Origin: Apostichopus japonicus
Lineage: Eukaryota > Echinodermata > Holothuroidea > Aspidochirotida > Stichopodidae
Direction: 5' to 3'
NCBI RefSeq assembly: GCF_037975245.1
Contig: NC_092568.1
Location: forward strand, 558,001-622,000
DNA length: 64,000 nucleotides
In this document: positions 21,147 through 31,320 of the stretch, one piece after another
Position numbering within the stretch: position 1 is the stretch's first letter
How the letters are laid out: each line of letters begins with the position of its first letter
The notes under the pieces: generated by a model
The model's database searches: none
What the model was told of the DNA's origin: nothing
Seen by the model: only the letters and a program-made list of their open reading frames with translations
Position numbers and translations under genes: made by a program

Positions 21147-22361
21147 TGTAAACACAAGTTATTGTCGTCATGAACTCAAAATGGTAACACTAACATCTAC
21201 TTGGACCTGATGTGAGGAATACTATTTTTGTTACCAAGTGTTGGTCTGTAACATTGCACGATATATAGGTTAAGTTATTTGAGAGGATCTGATGGAAAAC
21301 GAAAATTGTATCTTAGGTCAAGTAGGTAACGGGCGGATTCATGGATTTTAAAAGGAGGGTAGGCCTATATAAATAAGAGAACGGTACTTGCCTGTACTTG
21401 TAAATACCAGAACCCAATCAACACCTTACAATGGCGTAGCCTCTTGGAAGAAGTTGAGGGTGTGGGGGGGGGGGCAGGCTACGGCAGATATCTTCCCCAT
21501 CTCATCACAGAAATGTTATCAGGCCGTCCCAAAGGCTAATGACATGACAAAGGTGGAAAGATATTAGCGCATGCGTGATATTTATTGTACCTCCGCCTCT
21601 CCCCTCTCAAAAGTGTTGGCTCCTCTTTCGAAAATTATATTACTGTAATAATATTTCTCGTGAATGTTGTTGAAAAGTTGACGTTAATTTTTGTTTTCTT
21701 TTATGAAGAAAATATTTCAATTTATCACTTTATGTTTGCTAACCTGTTATTTCTTGAGTGGATAAACGATCGCGATTTGATATGTAATCAAGTTGTAAGT
21801 TAGCACAAGTATATTTCCTCACTTATTTATGATGTCTTTACAACATTTTGAAGAAATTATCAAAACGGAGACAAAATCAATATGTGCCTCAACTGTTCAA
21901 CGCAATGAATTTGATCAACCTCGTTAGTTTTAATTGTAAGTTTCTGTGTTTTGTCGATGTATTTTAATGTTCTGTCTGTGTGCGTGTGTAATGTTCGTTA
22001 ACTATGAAGTAAAGCCTGCTGTCGGTTGCCGTGGTTACAGGATGTGCATGCGTACATGCTTTGAAGACCGCACGGATAGAGTAGTAACAATAATCTATAT
22101 AATGACTATACCTAACACGGAAGCTATGTCACGTTGATGACGATGTTCTTGCCATATGAGTGTGTGTACGTAGAGAAATTTAAATGAAACTACGTCTGTT
22201 GTTTATTGATGGTGGTTATTGTAGGTTTGTATTTATTCTTCTTTTGTCTAAAATTAACAACATTTTATCGTCAGATAAGAAGTACATTTAGTAATAAAAT
22301 AAGGATACATATCATTAGCAATCCTTGAAGCAGCAAATATTTATAATGTGAGTATTATCCA
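21147..22361. other. Intergenic sequence, no gene seen
   Basis: No supportable exon. A lone hAT-like end, CAATGGCGTAGCC, followed by a G run lies at 21429-21475; I found no partner end. Confidence 0.5.
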
Positions 22362-22362
22362 A

Positions 22363-22430
<68 letters not shown>
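22362..22430. repeat. (TA)n microsatellite
   Basis: About 70 bases of pure TA directly upstream of the target duplication of the hAT-type element at 22450. Confidence 0.95.
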
Positions 22431-22431
<1 letters not shown>

Positions 22432-22449
22432 GCACACCGCACTCCAGCC

Positions 22450-24376
22450 CAGTGGCGGAGATTTCTTGTCAGAAGTGGGGGGGTTGCAGGCCATTGATGA
22501 AATAAAAAGTCATAACTGCTGGCTCACTATCTAAGTGGAGCGCCACCATAAGTTGGCGCGAAGTGCACAAGAATTTTTTGGCAAATATTGCCTCCCAGAT
22601 TGCAGTAAATGGCACTGCCCAGGCCTTGAAAAGCTGGATTTAACCAGGGGTGTATGCAGGATTTTCTAACCCGGGGGGCGCGTATTACTATCTAAGCGGA
22701 GCGCCACCATTGGTTGGCGCGCAGCGTACAAGAAAATTTCTGGTTTTGGTACCCCCAGATCACCGGAAATGGCACTTGAAATGGCTTGAAACTGACCAAC
22801 CATATGTACACTTTTGCCTGACAACCAAGTTTTTTCCAAATACTGTTTTTCTCATCTATAACCTTTTTGAAGATTGTCGCCAGTCACACATCATGTTCGA
22901 CTTCATCACATATCCTGTGGATCATTGCTTTTGTAGGTGATTCTTCATCGCGGCCCACAATATCCGTCAGCCCCACTGTTCAGAATTTGAAAATTCACAA
23001 TTCTCGTGAATAAATTCACTTCAAAACATACCCATAATGTTGCACAAAATATCATCTATGGACAACCGATATAGAAAAACCTCCTTCAAACCCTAACAGA
23101 CGGGTCAAAATTGCACGAGTATGATGAAGAATGTTGGTTAGGGAATTTTCGAAAATTCAGACGGCTACTAAAAAATTTTGTTGAAGGAAATAAAAATATA
23201 CCAGTTATTTCCGAAACCGAACACTACACACATCGACAGTTTTGACCATGGGTGCAGATCAGTCTTGGATAATGGTGGGGACGCGTGTCTGTTCTATGAC
23301 ACTATCTAAGCGGAGCGCGACCATGGGTTCGCGCGTAGCGTACGATTTTTGGGGGCAAATATACCTCCCAGATCGCCGGAAATAACACTTCCCAGACCTA
23401 ATGATGCTCCTAAACCTCCTTAAGTTTTAGATCTCATTGCTTAGAAATTTAGTTTGGAGAAATACATGGGCGTCTGCAGAAAGAAAATCAGGGGACAAAT
23501 AATCCAAGTAGACTTTTGTATATACGATGGGTCTGGGGTCCTCTCCCAGAAAACAAATATAGACTGCCGCAAATGCGATTTTCGTCCTATATTTAACAAC
23601 TGTGGATAAAATACAATAAAATGAGAACTGCTGCATGTCATTTGCACAATGCTGGATCAAACTGCGCCAAAGTTCCATACAGGGGAACTTGAAATGCAAA
23701 GACAAATTGGTGGGGACACGGTATATCATGTCCCCACTACTGAAAAAGTTGGTGGGGACTCGTCCCGCTGTCCTCACCAGGATCTGCGCCCATGGTTTGG
23801 AGGCTGTTTATCGTGGAACGCCATTTCCATGCTCACTGATATGATGTGATATCTGCTGTTTGCTTTACAAATTCGAATAATTTTGTCACTGTTCCTCTTC
23901 TTCTTCCCGTTTTCTTGCCGTATTTTCTACTCCATCCTTTTCTCCTTTTCTCTTTCTTCTTTTTCTTTTCCTTCCTTCACCTCGTTGAAGTTGGCAAGTG
24001 TATACAGTTCCAAAGCTATTCAACAGCAACAAAACGTTATTTTGTGTATTTCTGTTGTGGGGTGAAGTTAGCGCTATGAGCTACAAGTTCCAATGCGCAA
24101 GGTGGGGGAAAGGGGCTAGAAATAATGTGTCGGTCAATTCTAACTCGGTTTTCGGTCGTTAATTGCTGATGTAGCCTACCAGGTAAAAGGTTGAAATGAC
24201 TTTAACAATTTCAAATTTAATAATTTGATTTATTATGCCATTTGGAGCACATAACATAGGCTATAACAGAACATTACTGGCAAAAACTAGGGGGGTTGAT
24301 TGTGTGGGCCAACCCCCCCTCTTCAAAAAGTGGGGGGGTTAAAACCCCCCCAACCCCCCCTGTTTCTCCGCCACTG
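22450..24376. mobile_element. Composite non-autonomous hAT-type element, 1927 bases, TSD CTCCAGCC
   Basis: The termini CAGTGGCGGAGA and TCTCCGCCACTG form a perfect 12-base inverted repeat and are flanked by the exact 8-base duplication CTCCAGCC (22442-22449 and 24377-24384), the classic hAT signature. The interior is itself composite. A unit starting CTATCTAAG and containing GGAGCGC recurs at 22527, 22688 and 23302. A second inverted pair, CATGGGTGCAGATC (from about 23249) and GATCTGCGCCCATG (to about 23796), suggests another insertion nested within it. A pyrimidine-rich tract lies at about 23885-23990. No transposase is readable. Confidence 0.85.
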
Positions 24377-24686
24377 CTCCAGCCAAAATGAGTTGTCTTT
24401 ACATCAAACGCAATGACCATGCTGAGACTTTTATTGCGTTATTTCATGTTGATTTAGAGTATCTATCTAATATATGTAAAGGCCGATTTCTGTTCATGTA
24501 GTGAAAATATCAACTCATGGTTAAAATTAATTTAAAGATATTAAAAAAAAAATTAGAGATATTAATGAAGACGTGTCTCCTCCTATAACATATTTGTTAA
24601 CATATGAACAGCGTATGAAATCTGTGAACATCAATAATTCGCATATTACAAATATTCCTTTTTTACTAAGGGGTTAATCAACGGTC

Positions 24687-24925
24687 TAGCGTGCGTTACT
24701 CACAGGATTAATGCACGATCGGGGGATAATGCAAGCGATGCACGAGGGCGGAGCGTAGCGGAGCCCGAGTGCATCCAGCGATAGCATTAACACCGTTCAT
24801 TCATACACTACCATTTGTGTGGGGGAAAAATCATAAAACAAAACATTTTTGGTTACATATAACCAAAGATTTATTAAAGTGATGCCCCGTAATTTTACCG
24901 TGCGTTACTCGCAGGATTAACCAAG
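24687..24925. repeat. Repeat pair and palindrome of unknown family
   Basis: CGTGCGTTACTC(A/G)CAGGATTAA occurs twice in direct orientation (about 24688 and 24899). Between them, 24728-24789 is an interrupted palindrome running from TAATGC to GCATTA, with inner arms GATGCACGAGGGC and GCCCGAGTGCATC around GGAGCGTAGCGGA. It is GC-rich in an AT-rich setting and looks like a dispersed element, but I cannot name it. Confidence 0.55.
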
Positions 24926-25544
24926 GTCAGCTGACCTGAATGGACCAATAGGATTTAGGAATCTTTACTAAGAATGAATGAATGTCCTATAATAAATCAA
25001 CATACGGTGGATTAAAATCTATTCAATTGTCAATCTTTTCATGCTTATTTCCAGTTTTTCGCTGTCATTGACAGCGGAATATAATAATAATTCATTGTAC
25101 ATTAGACCAATTCATTAATTTGGTAGATTGAAAATTCTGCAGTCTAACACTGTAACGGTTTGCATGCGATTCAGTATCAGATTAATTAGATTGAAAAAAA
25201 AAATTGATAGAATAACGTTTCAGTTCAAAGTTTGCATACATAAATTATGTAACTCTGTTTTAATTGTTGGCAACGTGTGTAAATATCAGGGACACACACA
25301 CTCTCGTGTTTACTATTGTGCACCTTGCCATATCCACCATTATCCGTTGAGACCGCCATCAAAGTAAATATCACTACAATGTATTGTAATTTTATCTTGC
25401 AATTCAAGGAATGATAAGTATAATAATAATAAGAAACAAAACAATTCTCAATCCGTACAATGTAAAGAGTATAAAGACAGATAGAATCTTAATTAGCTTA
25501 AGTCTTTCTGACAGTCTGGATTATGGCACCGAAGAAAAACAAAA

Positions 25545-26261
25545 TCATTCCACAGAACTTTTTCTGATCAGTAATCCTTTGACAGGGCTAACGCATTTTT
25601 CCTTTTCTTTCTTTTTGCTTCCTCTTCTTGACGATTTACAAATTTTCATAATCTCTGCATCTCGGTCGTCAAATCTGGTCTCTCCATCCTGTGAGGAGGA
25701 GCTTCGAAATTCGTTGGTCACGGGGCAAGTTGGAATAACAATCTGATTTGACTCACTAGTCCCGTGCACTGCAGGGTCTCTCCTTCGCCTCCCGTAAGAT
25801 GTATGAGGGCGAGTTGGTTTTTCCGTTTGGTTTAAATAATTCCCCAAATCTCTGTTACTACTAGAGGTATCATTAATTTTCCCAAGATGAGTGATTTTCC
25901 TCCCGCCTGTGGAATCGTTGCTTCCTAAGTTGAGGGATGTTATAGGTGGAGGAAATGAGCGAGAAACTACTTCTTGAGAGGAGTTTGTAAGGAGGGTCTC
26001 TTTCGTTGACGCACGGTCACCGAAACTCGTAGAAGGGCGAGGCGGTAGGCCTGTGTTCGCAATAGCTGGCAATGGAACAGTTTGTCCAAGTCGGCCCATT
26101 TTAAGACTATTGGAACGGGTTGGGTTACCCCTAGGGCTCTGTTGAGAGTGGACAATATCCAACACTTCTTGCACCGATGAATTATTGGCAGCTTTGTTTC
26201 TCTTGCGTTGCTTCGGTGAGGTGTGCATATTTTCCGTTATTCGCGGTGACTCCATAATCAT
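25545..26261 (-). CDS. Uncharacterised 238-residue basic, Ser/Pro-rich protein (single exon)
   Basis: This is the longest uninterrupted frame in the window that is not a simple repeat. An in-frame TAG lies five codons upstream of the first ATG (26261), with no acceptor between, so the start is well placed; Met3 is an alternative. The protein is rich in Ser, Thr, Pro, Arg and Asn, has no membrane segment, and looks disordered. A motif RPxTSxGxR occurs twice (residues 75-83 and 151-159). A basic cluster, SRRGSKKKEKEK, lies at 211-222, and the C-terminus ends in RKSSVE, a possible kinase site. I do not recognise the family. It could be a lineage-specific gene or the single coding exon of a longer transcript. 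It stands alone, with no close neighbour on the same strand for more than 8 kb. Confidence 0.6.
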   Translation of the reverse strand: MIMESPRITENMHTSPKQRKRNKAANNSSVQEVLDIVHSQQSPRGNPTRSNSLKMGRLGQTVPLPAIANTGLPPRPSTSFGDRASTKETLLTNSSQEVVSRSFPPPITSLNLGSNDSTGGRKITHLGKINDTSSSNRDLGNYLNQTEKPTRPHTSYGRRRRDPAVHGTSESNQIVIPTCPVTNEFRSSSSQDGETRFDDRDAEIMKICKSSRRGSKKKEKEKCVSPVKGLLIRKSSVE

Positions 26262-28149
26262 TGAAAAGATACGACCCTATATGCACGTGCATATGTAAAC
26301 CGATATATCGCCTACTCACGGTTTATTGATTCTGTCAGAATTCGGTGTTGATTGACACCGTCAAAGAAATAAAAAGAGGTTGAACTGTTTATGGAGAATT
26401 AGCTGAAACTCCTGCTGCTTATAACCTGTTTTTTAACGTTTATTTGCAAGTCCTTATGTATACCCAGACCTTTTATAAAATCTTCATATTCTCTTGCATT
26501 ATCATGAGATCTTCAGAATTATAGTCACGAAAATCTGTCTGTACGGTCCCATCATGCTCGTTAATATTGTTGCTTAATTCTGAACACGAGTCATTAAGAG
26601 CTTTAAAAGTAATGAGAAATTACCTGAACAGAGTATCCACAAACATAAAATGGGGTCCTTCTTCTGTCTCTAGCAAACGATGATGAAGACTAACACGATA
26701 AAAGTATACTAAGTTGTAATATCATATAATGATTATTGCCAATCCATTTGTTTACCTTATATTTTAATCATGTAGTCATTTCTTCCGTGAAACTTATATA
26801 CGTAATGACGTTATACTTGTCCAAAGCGAGCGTATATAGTATTGTTTAGAACACGTAGTCTTTGAATACCATTCTGTTTAACTTATTTATGAAAAATTAC
26901 TCTGAACGAGCAGATACTGAATTCCAAACACATTTAAGAGTTATTTCACGAATATTGCAAATAATATCTCCCGTAAGAAATTTATCAACAGGTTTTCATG
27001 CGTCTTTGGATAATCCACTCCTGCAATAAATGAGAAAGCTTTTCTTATATTGATTGGTTGCGGATACTCTTGATGAAAGTCCGTCTGCTGAGACTCTTGC
27101 CGCTGATGTAAGCATAATAACAGTGACGTTTCACATTTGTCGTTTGTCCTCTCACTGCTATCAATTTGCCGTTCCAAGTTCAGTTCCAGCTTTATAGCTC
27201 CATCTCAGTAATGAAAAATCGTGACAATATAATTCGACAAAATTCGTAGGCGTTCTTTTCCGCGAATGTAATAACAATCTTATAAGCAGATAATATAAAT
27301 ATATATCAAACACACACACTAGATATATATATTTATACTTTTATATGTATCCTATCTTCAATCTCTCCGACGATATTGTGGTTAAGCCTGGAATACAGCA
27401 GCGGTAAATACGCACGATTCTTGTCACGCTTATAAAAAAAAATCCGACAGCGCTGTGTACATATAGATATATAATGAATACGACTTGAGCTCGGGGCGTG
27501 TGTAGAAACTGAAATCAAAGTCTAGGTGACGGACAATATAACGTGTATTTACTCACTTAGCTTGAACAATAACTTTCGCTTCTCTGTTCTTGGTACGAGG
27601 GGTCGTGTTTACTAATCAGATTATTTCATTCTCTCTAGTTCGGTTTCTTCAAAGATCGGTCGAGATGACAGATAAACGATGATTTTGTCGTGTGATTTGA
27701 AAAACTCTAAAAGGTGCGTAATCGCGTGTGGTGAAAAAGGATCAACGAAAGCGATCATAATTGGTGGTGTGAGACAAATTGCCAGAATATTAAAAAATAA
27801 TAAAAGACAAAATGTTATTTCATAACCCCGGTTGGTTGAGACAGGGCATTCGGGTTGCGGTGTGTGTGGATGGGGGGGGGGGGGGGGGTAGGGATATTCT
27901 TCTGATGTCGATACGACCGTGGTTTAGTAATAACCGTTTGACTGTAATGAAACCGAAAGGAGATGCAGATGACACTGACAAATGACTCCCACAAACTGCT
28001 AAGAAATTTATTTTATTTTTCGTTTGAGATATTGAGGCGGGGTGGGTTGATGTTTTCTCGTACGGCCAGTCGGAAAGCCTTTAAAACTACCAGATTTTGA
28101 TAATGCTATGTTTTTCTCTATCCGTTGTTGGTTTTTTTATCTTTCTATT
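26262..28149. other. Upstream region of the 238-residue gene; no other gene seen
   Basis: The region should contain the promoter of the minus-strand gene. A 17-base G run occurs at 27872-27888 and TA-rich stretches near 27290-27345. A 78-codon frame on the minus strand at 26941-27177 has no recognisable domain. Confidence 0.45.
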
Positions 28150-28309
28150 AAAGGGTGTGAGAACTCGCGCAAAAAGAAACGTCTAATGCCGGTAATCTGA
28201 CCTAGTTTCGAAGGATGTTTAACAGAAGTGTTAGACACCACCATCGATCCCAGGAAATATATCACACAGCTTGCTACCTTCGGCAAATAGACACTAGTGT
28301 AGTAAGTAC

Positions 28310-29360
28310 CAGGGGCGTAGCGAAGGGGTTTTTGTTGGGGGGGGGTGTGGAGAATTTGATTTGCCGACGGATCTGGAAGTGGTGACTGAAATGGGGGAGG
28401 GGTCTAAGGGGAGGGGGTGCCCCCTCCCTTTGGAAATTTTTTAGTTTTGAAACGTCCTTAGATGCAATCTGGTGCATATTTTAAGTCCAATTTGATTTGC
28501 CGACGGATCTGGAAGTGGTGACTGAAATGGGGGAGGGGTCTAAGGGGAGGGGGTGTTCCCCTCCCCATTGGAACATTTTTAGTTTTGAAACGTCCTTAGA
28601 TGCAATCTGGTGCATATTTTAAGTCCAATTTGATTTGCCGACGGATCTGGAAGTGGTGACTGAAATGGGGGAGGGGTCTAAGGGGAGGGGGTGTTCCCCT
28701 CCCCATTGGAACATTTTTAGTTTTGAAACGTCCTTAGATGCAATCTGGTGCATATTTTAAGTCCAATTTGATTTGCCGACGGATCTGGAAGTGGTGACTG
28801 AAATGGGGGAGGGGTCTAAGGGGAGGGGGTGTTCCCCTCCCCATTGGAACATTTTTAGTTTTGAAACGTCCTTAGATGCAATCTGGTGCATATTTTAAGT
28901 CAAATTTGATTTGCCGACGGATCTGGAAGTCGTGACTGAAATGGGGGAGGGGTCTAAGGGTAGGGGGTCTACCCCTCCCCTTTGGAAAATTTTTAGTTTT
29001 GAAACGTCCTTAGATGCAATCTGGTGCATATTTTAAGTCAAATTTGATTTGCCGACGGATCTGGAAGTGGTGACTGAAATGGGGGAGGGGTCTAAGGGTA
29101 GGGGGTCTACCCCTCCCCTTTGGAAAATTTTTAGTTTTGAAACGTCCTTAGATGCAATCTGGTGCATATTTTAAGTCAAATTTGGCACGTAAGAAGCTCC
29201 CGTTCTCCTTTTCTCTATTCAGCTTTCCTTCTTTCTTCCCCTTCCGCTCTCCTCACCTTTTCTAATTTTGCCGACAGACCCAAAATTTGCCGACAGCGAC
29301 CAAATTATTGGGGGGGGGGTGTGACACCCCCCACACCCCCCCCCGCTCGCTACGCCCCTG
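28310..29360. mobile_element. Non-autonomous hAT-type element, 1051 bases
   Basis: It begins CAGGGGCGTAGCGA and ends with the exact reverse complement (14-base inverted repeats). Flanks are GTAAGTAC (28302-28309) and GTCAGTAC (29361-29368), an 8-base duplication with one mismatch. The related copy at about 42936 carries GTCAGTAC once, with no insertion. The interior is a tandem array plus a C/G-rich right end; no coding sequence. Confidence 0.9.
28358..29186. repeat. 138-base tandem repeat, six copies, inside the hAT-type element
   Basis: Unit starts (TTGCCGACGG) lie at 28361, 28497, 28635, 28773, 28911 and 29049: one spacing of 136 and four of 138. Each unit contains GGATCTGGAAGTGGTGACTG, a G/C palindrome (AGGGGAGGGGGT...CCCCTCCCC) and CGTCCTTAGATGCAATCTGG. 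Copies 2-4 are nearly identical; 5 and 6 share their own variants. The element at 48181 carries a diverged single version of the same unit. Confidence 0.95.
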
Positions 29361-29565
29361 GTCAGTACAAACAGCTGCGATCAATACCCACAGCACAGTG
29401 TACAAACGATACATCGATGGACATCTCAGGTCCAGCTAAAGATAACAAGGTATCACGTTTCACTGTCTGCATTTTGTCGCGATAAGCAGAAAACTTCACT
29501 TGCAAGCAACGGAAAGTTAACTTTTTTCAGAGCGCGGCACGCGGTTTGGGGCGAGTGTTGGCCAC

Positions 29566-30920
29566 AAATATATAATCATAAGTTTCTAATCACAAGAAAC
29601 GGAACCCTCTTTTTAGTAGCTACCTAGGTCGCGTACGTAAACCACTTTTCATATAGGCCTACATTTTTGCGTGACTGATTTTATCCTGGAACCATGGAAG
29701 CTCGTTCTCCTGTTGATACATTGTAAACCTTCCTATCGCAACTGCTGTTGAGTCTCATTTCCAATTGTTATGTTCTGCTCGTAACCAACAGATACTTCTC
29801 TTATCCTTTACGTCGGCACGCTATACTTTACTATCAGTCAATACACTTATGAAACTCCTTTGCTCTTGTTCTATTTTGGTCCGATTCCAAATTACAAATC
29901 TAGGTCGACAAAACACAGCTGTTTGATTCATTGTAAACATATTTAAACTAAAATGCTTTAAACAAGAACGAATTACGGAGTCAATGAAGTTCCCACAATA
30001 TAATATCGAAAGTAAGATAATTACGGTGTTATCACGTGACAGCAACGATGAGTTTTGTGTTTAGGGCTTTCACGTTGTGAATATTGTAAGCCTAACATTA
30101 GGTTATAACCATTAGAATGAAAATCATAATCGATAATGTGACTTTCTTGGGGGAATACAAATCTCATAACGGCATTAATTCAACGAGCTAATATTATATT
30201 GTAAGATGATGATGATGATGAAATCGTCTGTGATTTGTTACGTTGCGAAAACTACCAGATTTTTTAGCATCATGTAGAGCGCTGGCAAAACCATGTGGTG
30301 TGAAAGAGATTGGGAGGGAGTTGAGAAGGTCTCCGACAAGGTTTCGATCCCCTTGGGTGCCTCAGTCTGCAGGTCGATCCTCAGCTCAATCATAAGTTAA
30401 CGGTGTCTTGGACAGCAGACAGCTTTGGCGGATAAAGATTTTAACAACACAAACCCTGGTGACCCCACTCCTTTGAATATTTCTTGTCTGTGTTCCAGAA
30501 TTCGCAACCTCTATGCCTGCCTTATCCGACAAAACATGGTGCCCAGTTACTATCTCTTTCAGTATGACAAGTTTACACTGGTTGACGTAACAAGCGAATC
30601 TGAAAGCAATGGCAAGAGTTCCATATATGGGAGATAAACAAGATTAACAATATTGAAACTCTAAAAGGTGAGGAAAGGAGGGGGGGGGGTGCTTGGTGCG
30701 GGGAGATGGGACTGGTACTTGCAAACGACTGACTACTGCTAGTCTGCTTATATGTTATATGAGTTATGTTTACTGACATATTAAGTGTTATGTAGTAGAT
30801 TTAGAAGATAGCTTTGATCGCGAATTGTCACGGATTGCATTCTACATAATGTCATCTGGATAATTCATCATGAAAATAATCAACAGTCAGTTAGTTCCTT
30901 AAAGAGTGTTCCTTATTATA
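29566..30920. other. Intergenic sequence, no gene seen
   Basis: No supportable exon. A short (GAT)n run is at 30206-30221. A B-box-like TTTCGATCC near 30343 may be a tRNA-derived fragment, too degraded to call. Confidence 0.4.
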
Positions 30921-30924
30921 GGCG

Positions 30925-31224
30925 GTTACAACTGTTGAATCTCACCACACTGGAGCTTAGGAGGTTACGTGGGAACTTGATTCAGGTTTTCAAGATTGTG
31001 TATGGTTTTGACAATTTATCCTTTACTGACTTTTTTTTATGTATGCTTATAGTAGATGTAACTCCAAAAGTCACAAAGTAGGATTAATATTCGGCATAAC
31101 TTTTTTTTCTAATAGGGTTGTGAATGAGTGGAACGGTTTGCCTGAGAAAATTGTACTTGCAAGTAGTGTGAATGGGTTTAAGAATGCTTTGGACAAGTAC
31201 TTTAAGCATTGTGATTGGGTCTGA
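30925..31224 (+). pseudogene. LINE ORF2 C-terminal fragment, frameshifted
   Basis: A first frame reads LELRRLRGNLIQVFKIVYGF and continues to TDFF. After a shift near 31035-31050 a second frame reads FFSNRVVNEWNGLPEKIV and continues to NALDKYFKHCDWV and a TGA at 31222-31224. This order (RRLRGD-like, FKIVNGFD-like, FFSNRVVNxWNxLPxxVV, FKxxLD) is the usual extreme C-terminus of CR1/L2/Jockey-type reverse transcriptase proteins. The shift and lack of upstream RT domain show a dead, 5'-truncated copy. The sequence to about 31320 may be its 3' UTR. Confidence 0.8.
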
Positions 31225-31320
31225 GTGTTTGTGTCTTCAGTTTTTTTCTCTCTCCTATAAGGTCCTTGATGGGGACTTGAGTGTCCCTCCTGATCCTTTT
31301 TTTCTACTTAACTAAACTAA

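Larger units (their letters stand above)
28150..29565. repeat. Dispersed repeat copy A, split by a hAT-type insertion
   Basis: 28150-28215 and 29361-29565 match 42733-42795 and 42937-43140 closely. The left shared block contains ACTCGCGCAAAAAGAAACG and the right block contains CAGGTCCAGCTAAAGATAAC. Copy A is interrupted by the element at 28310-29360. The block 28216-28290 is unlike its counterpart in the other copy, so the copies are mosaic. Confidence 0.8.

Noticed and set aside
26941-27177. A 78-codon minus-strand frame upstream of the orphan gene
   Set aside because: No family resemblance, no splice context and no membrane or low-complexity pattern; cannot be told from chance.
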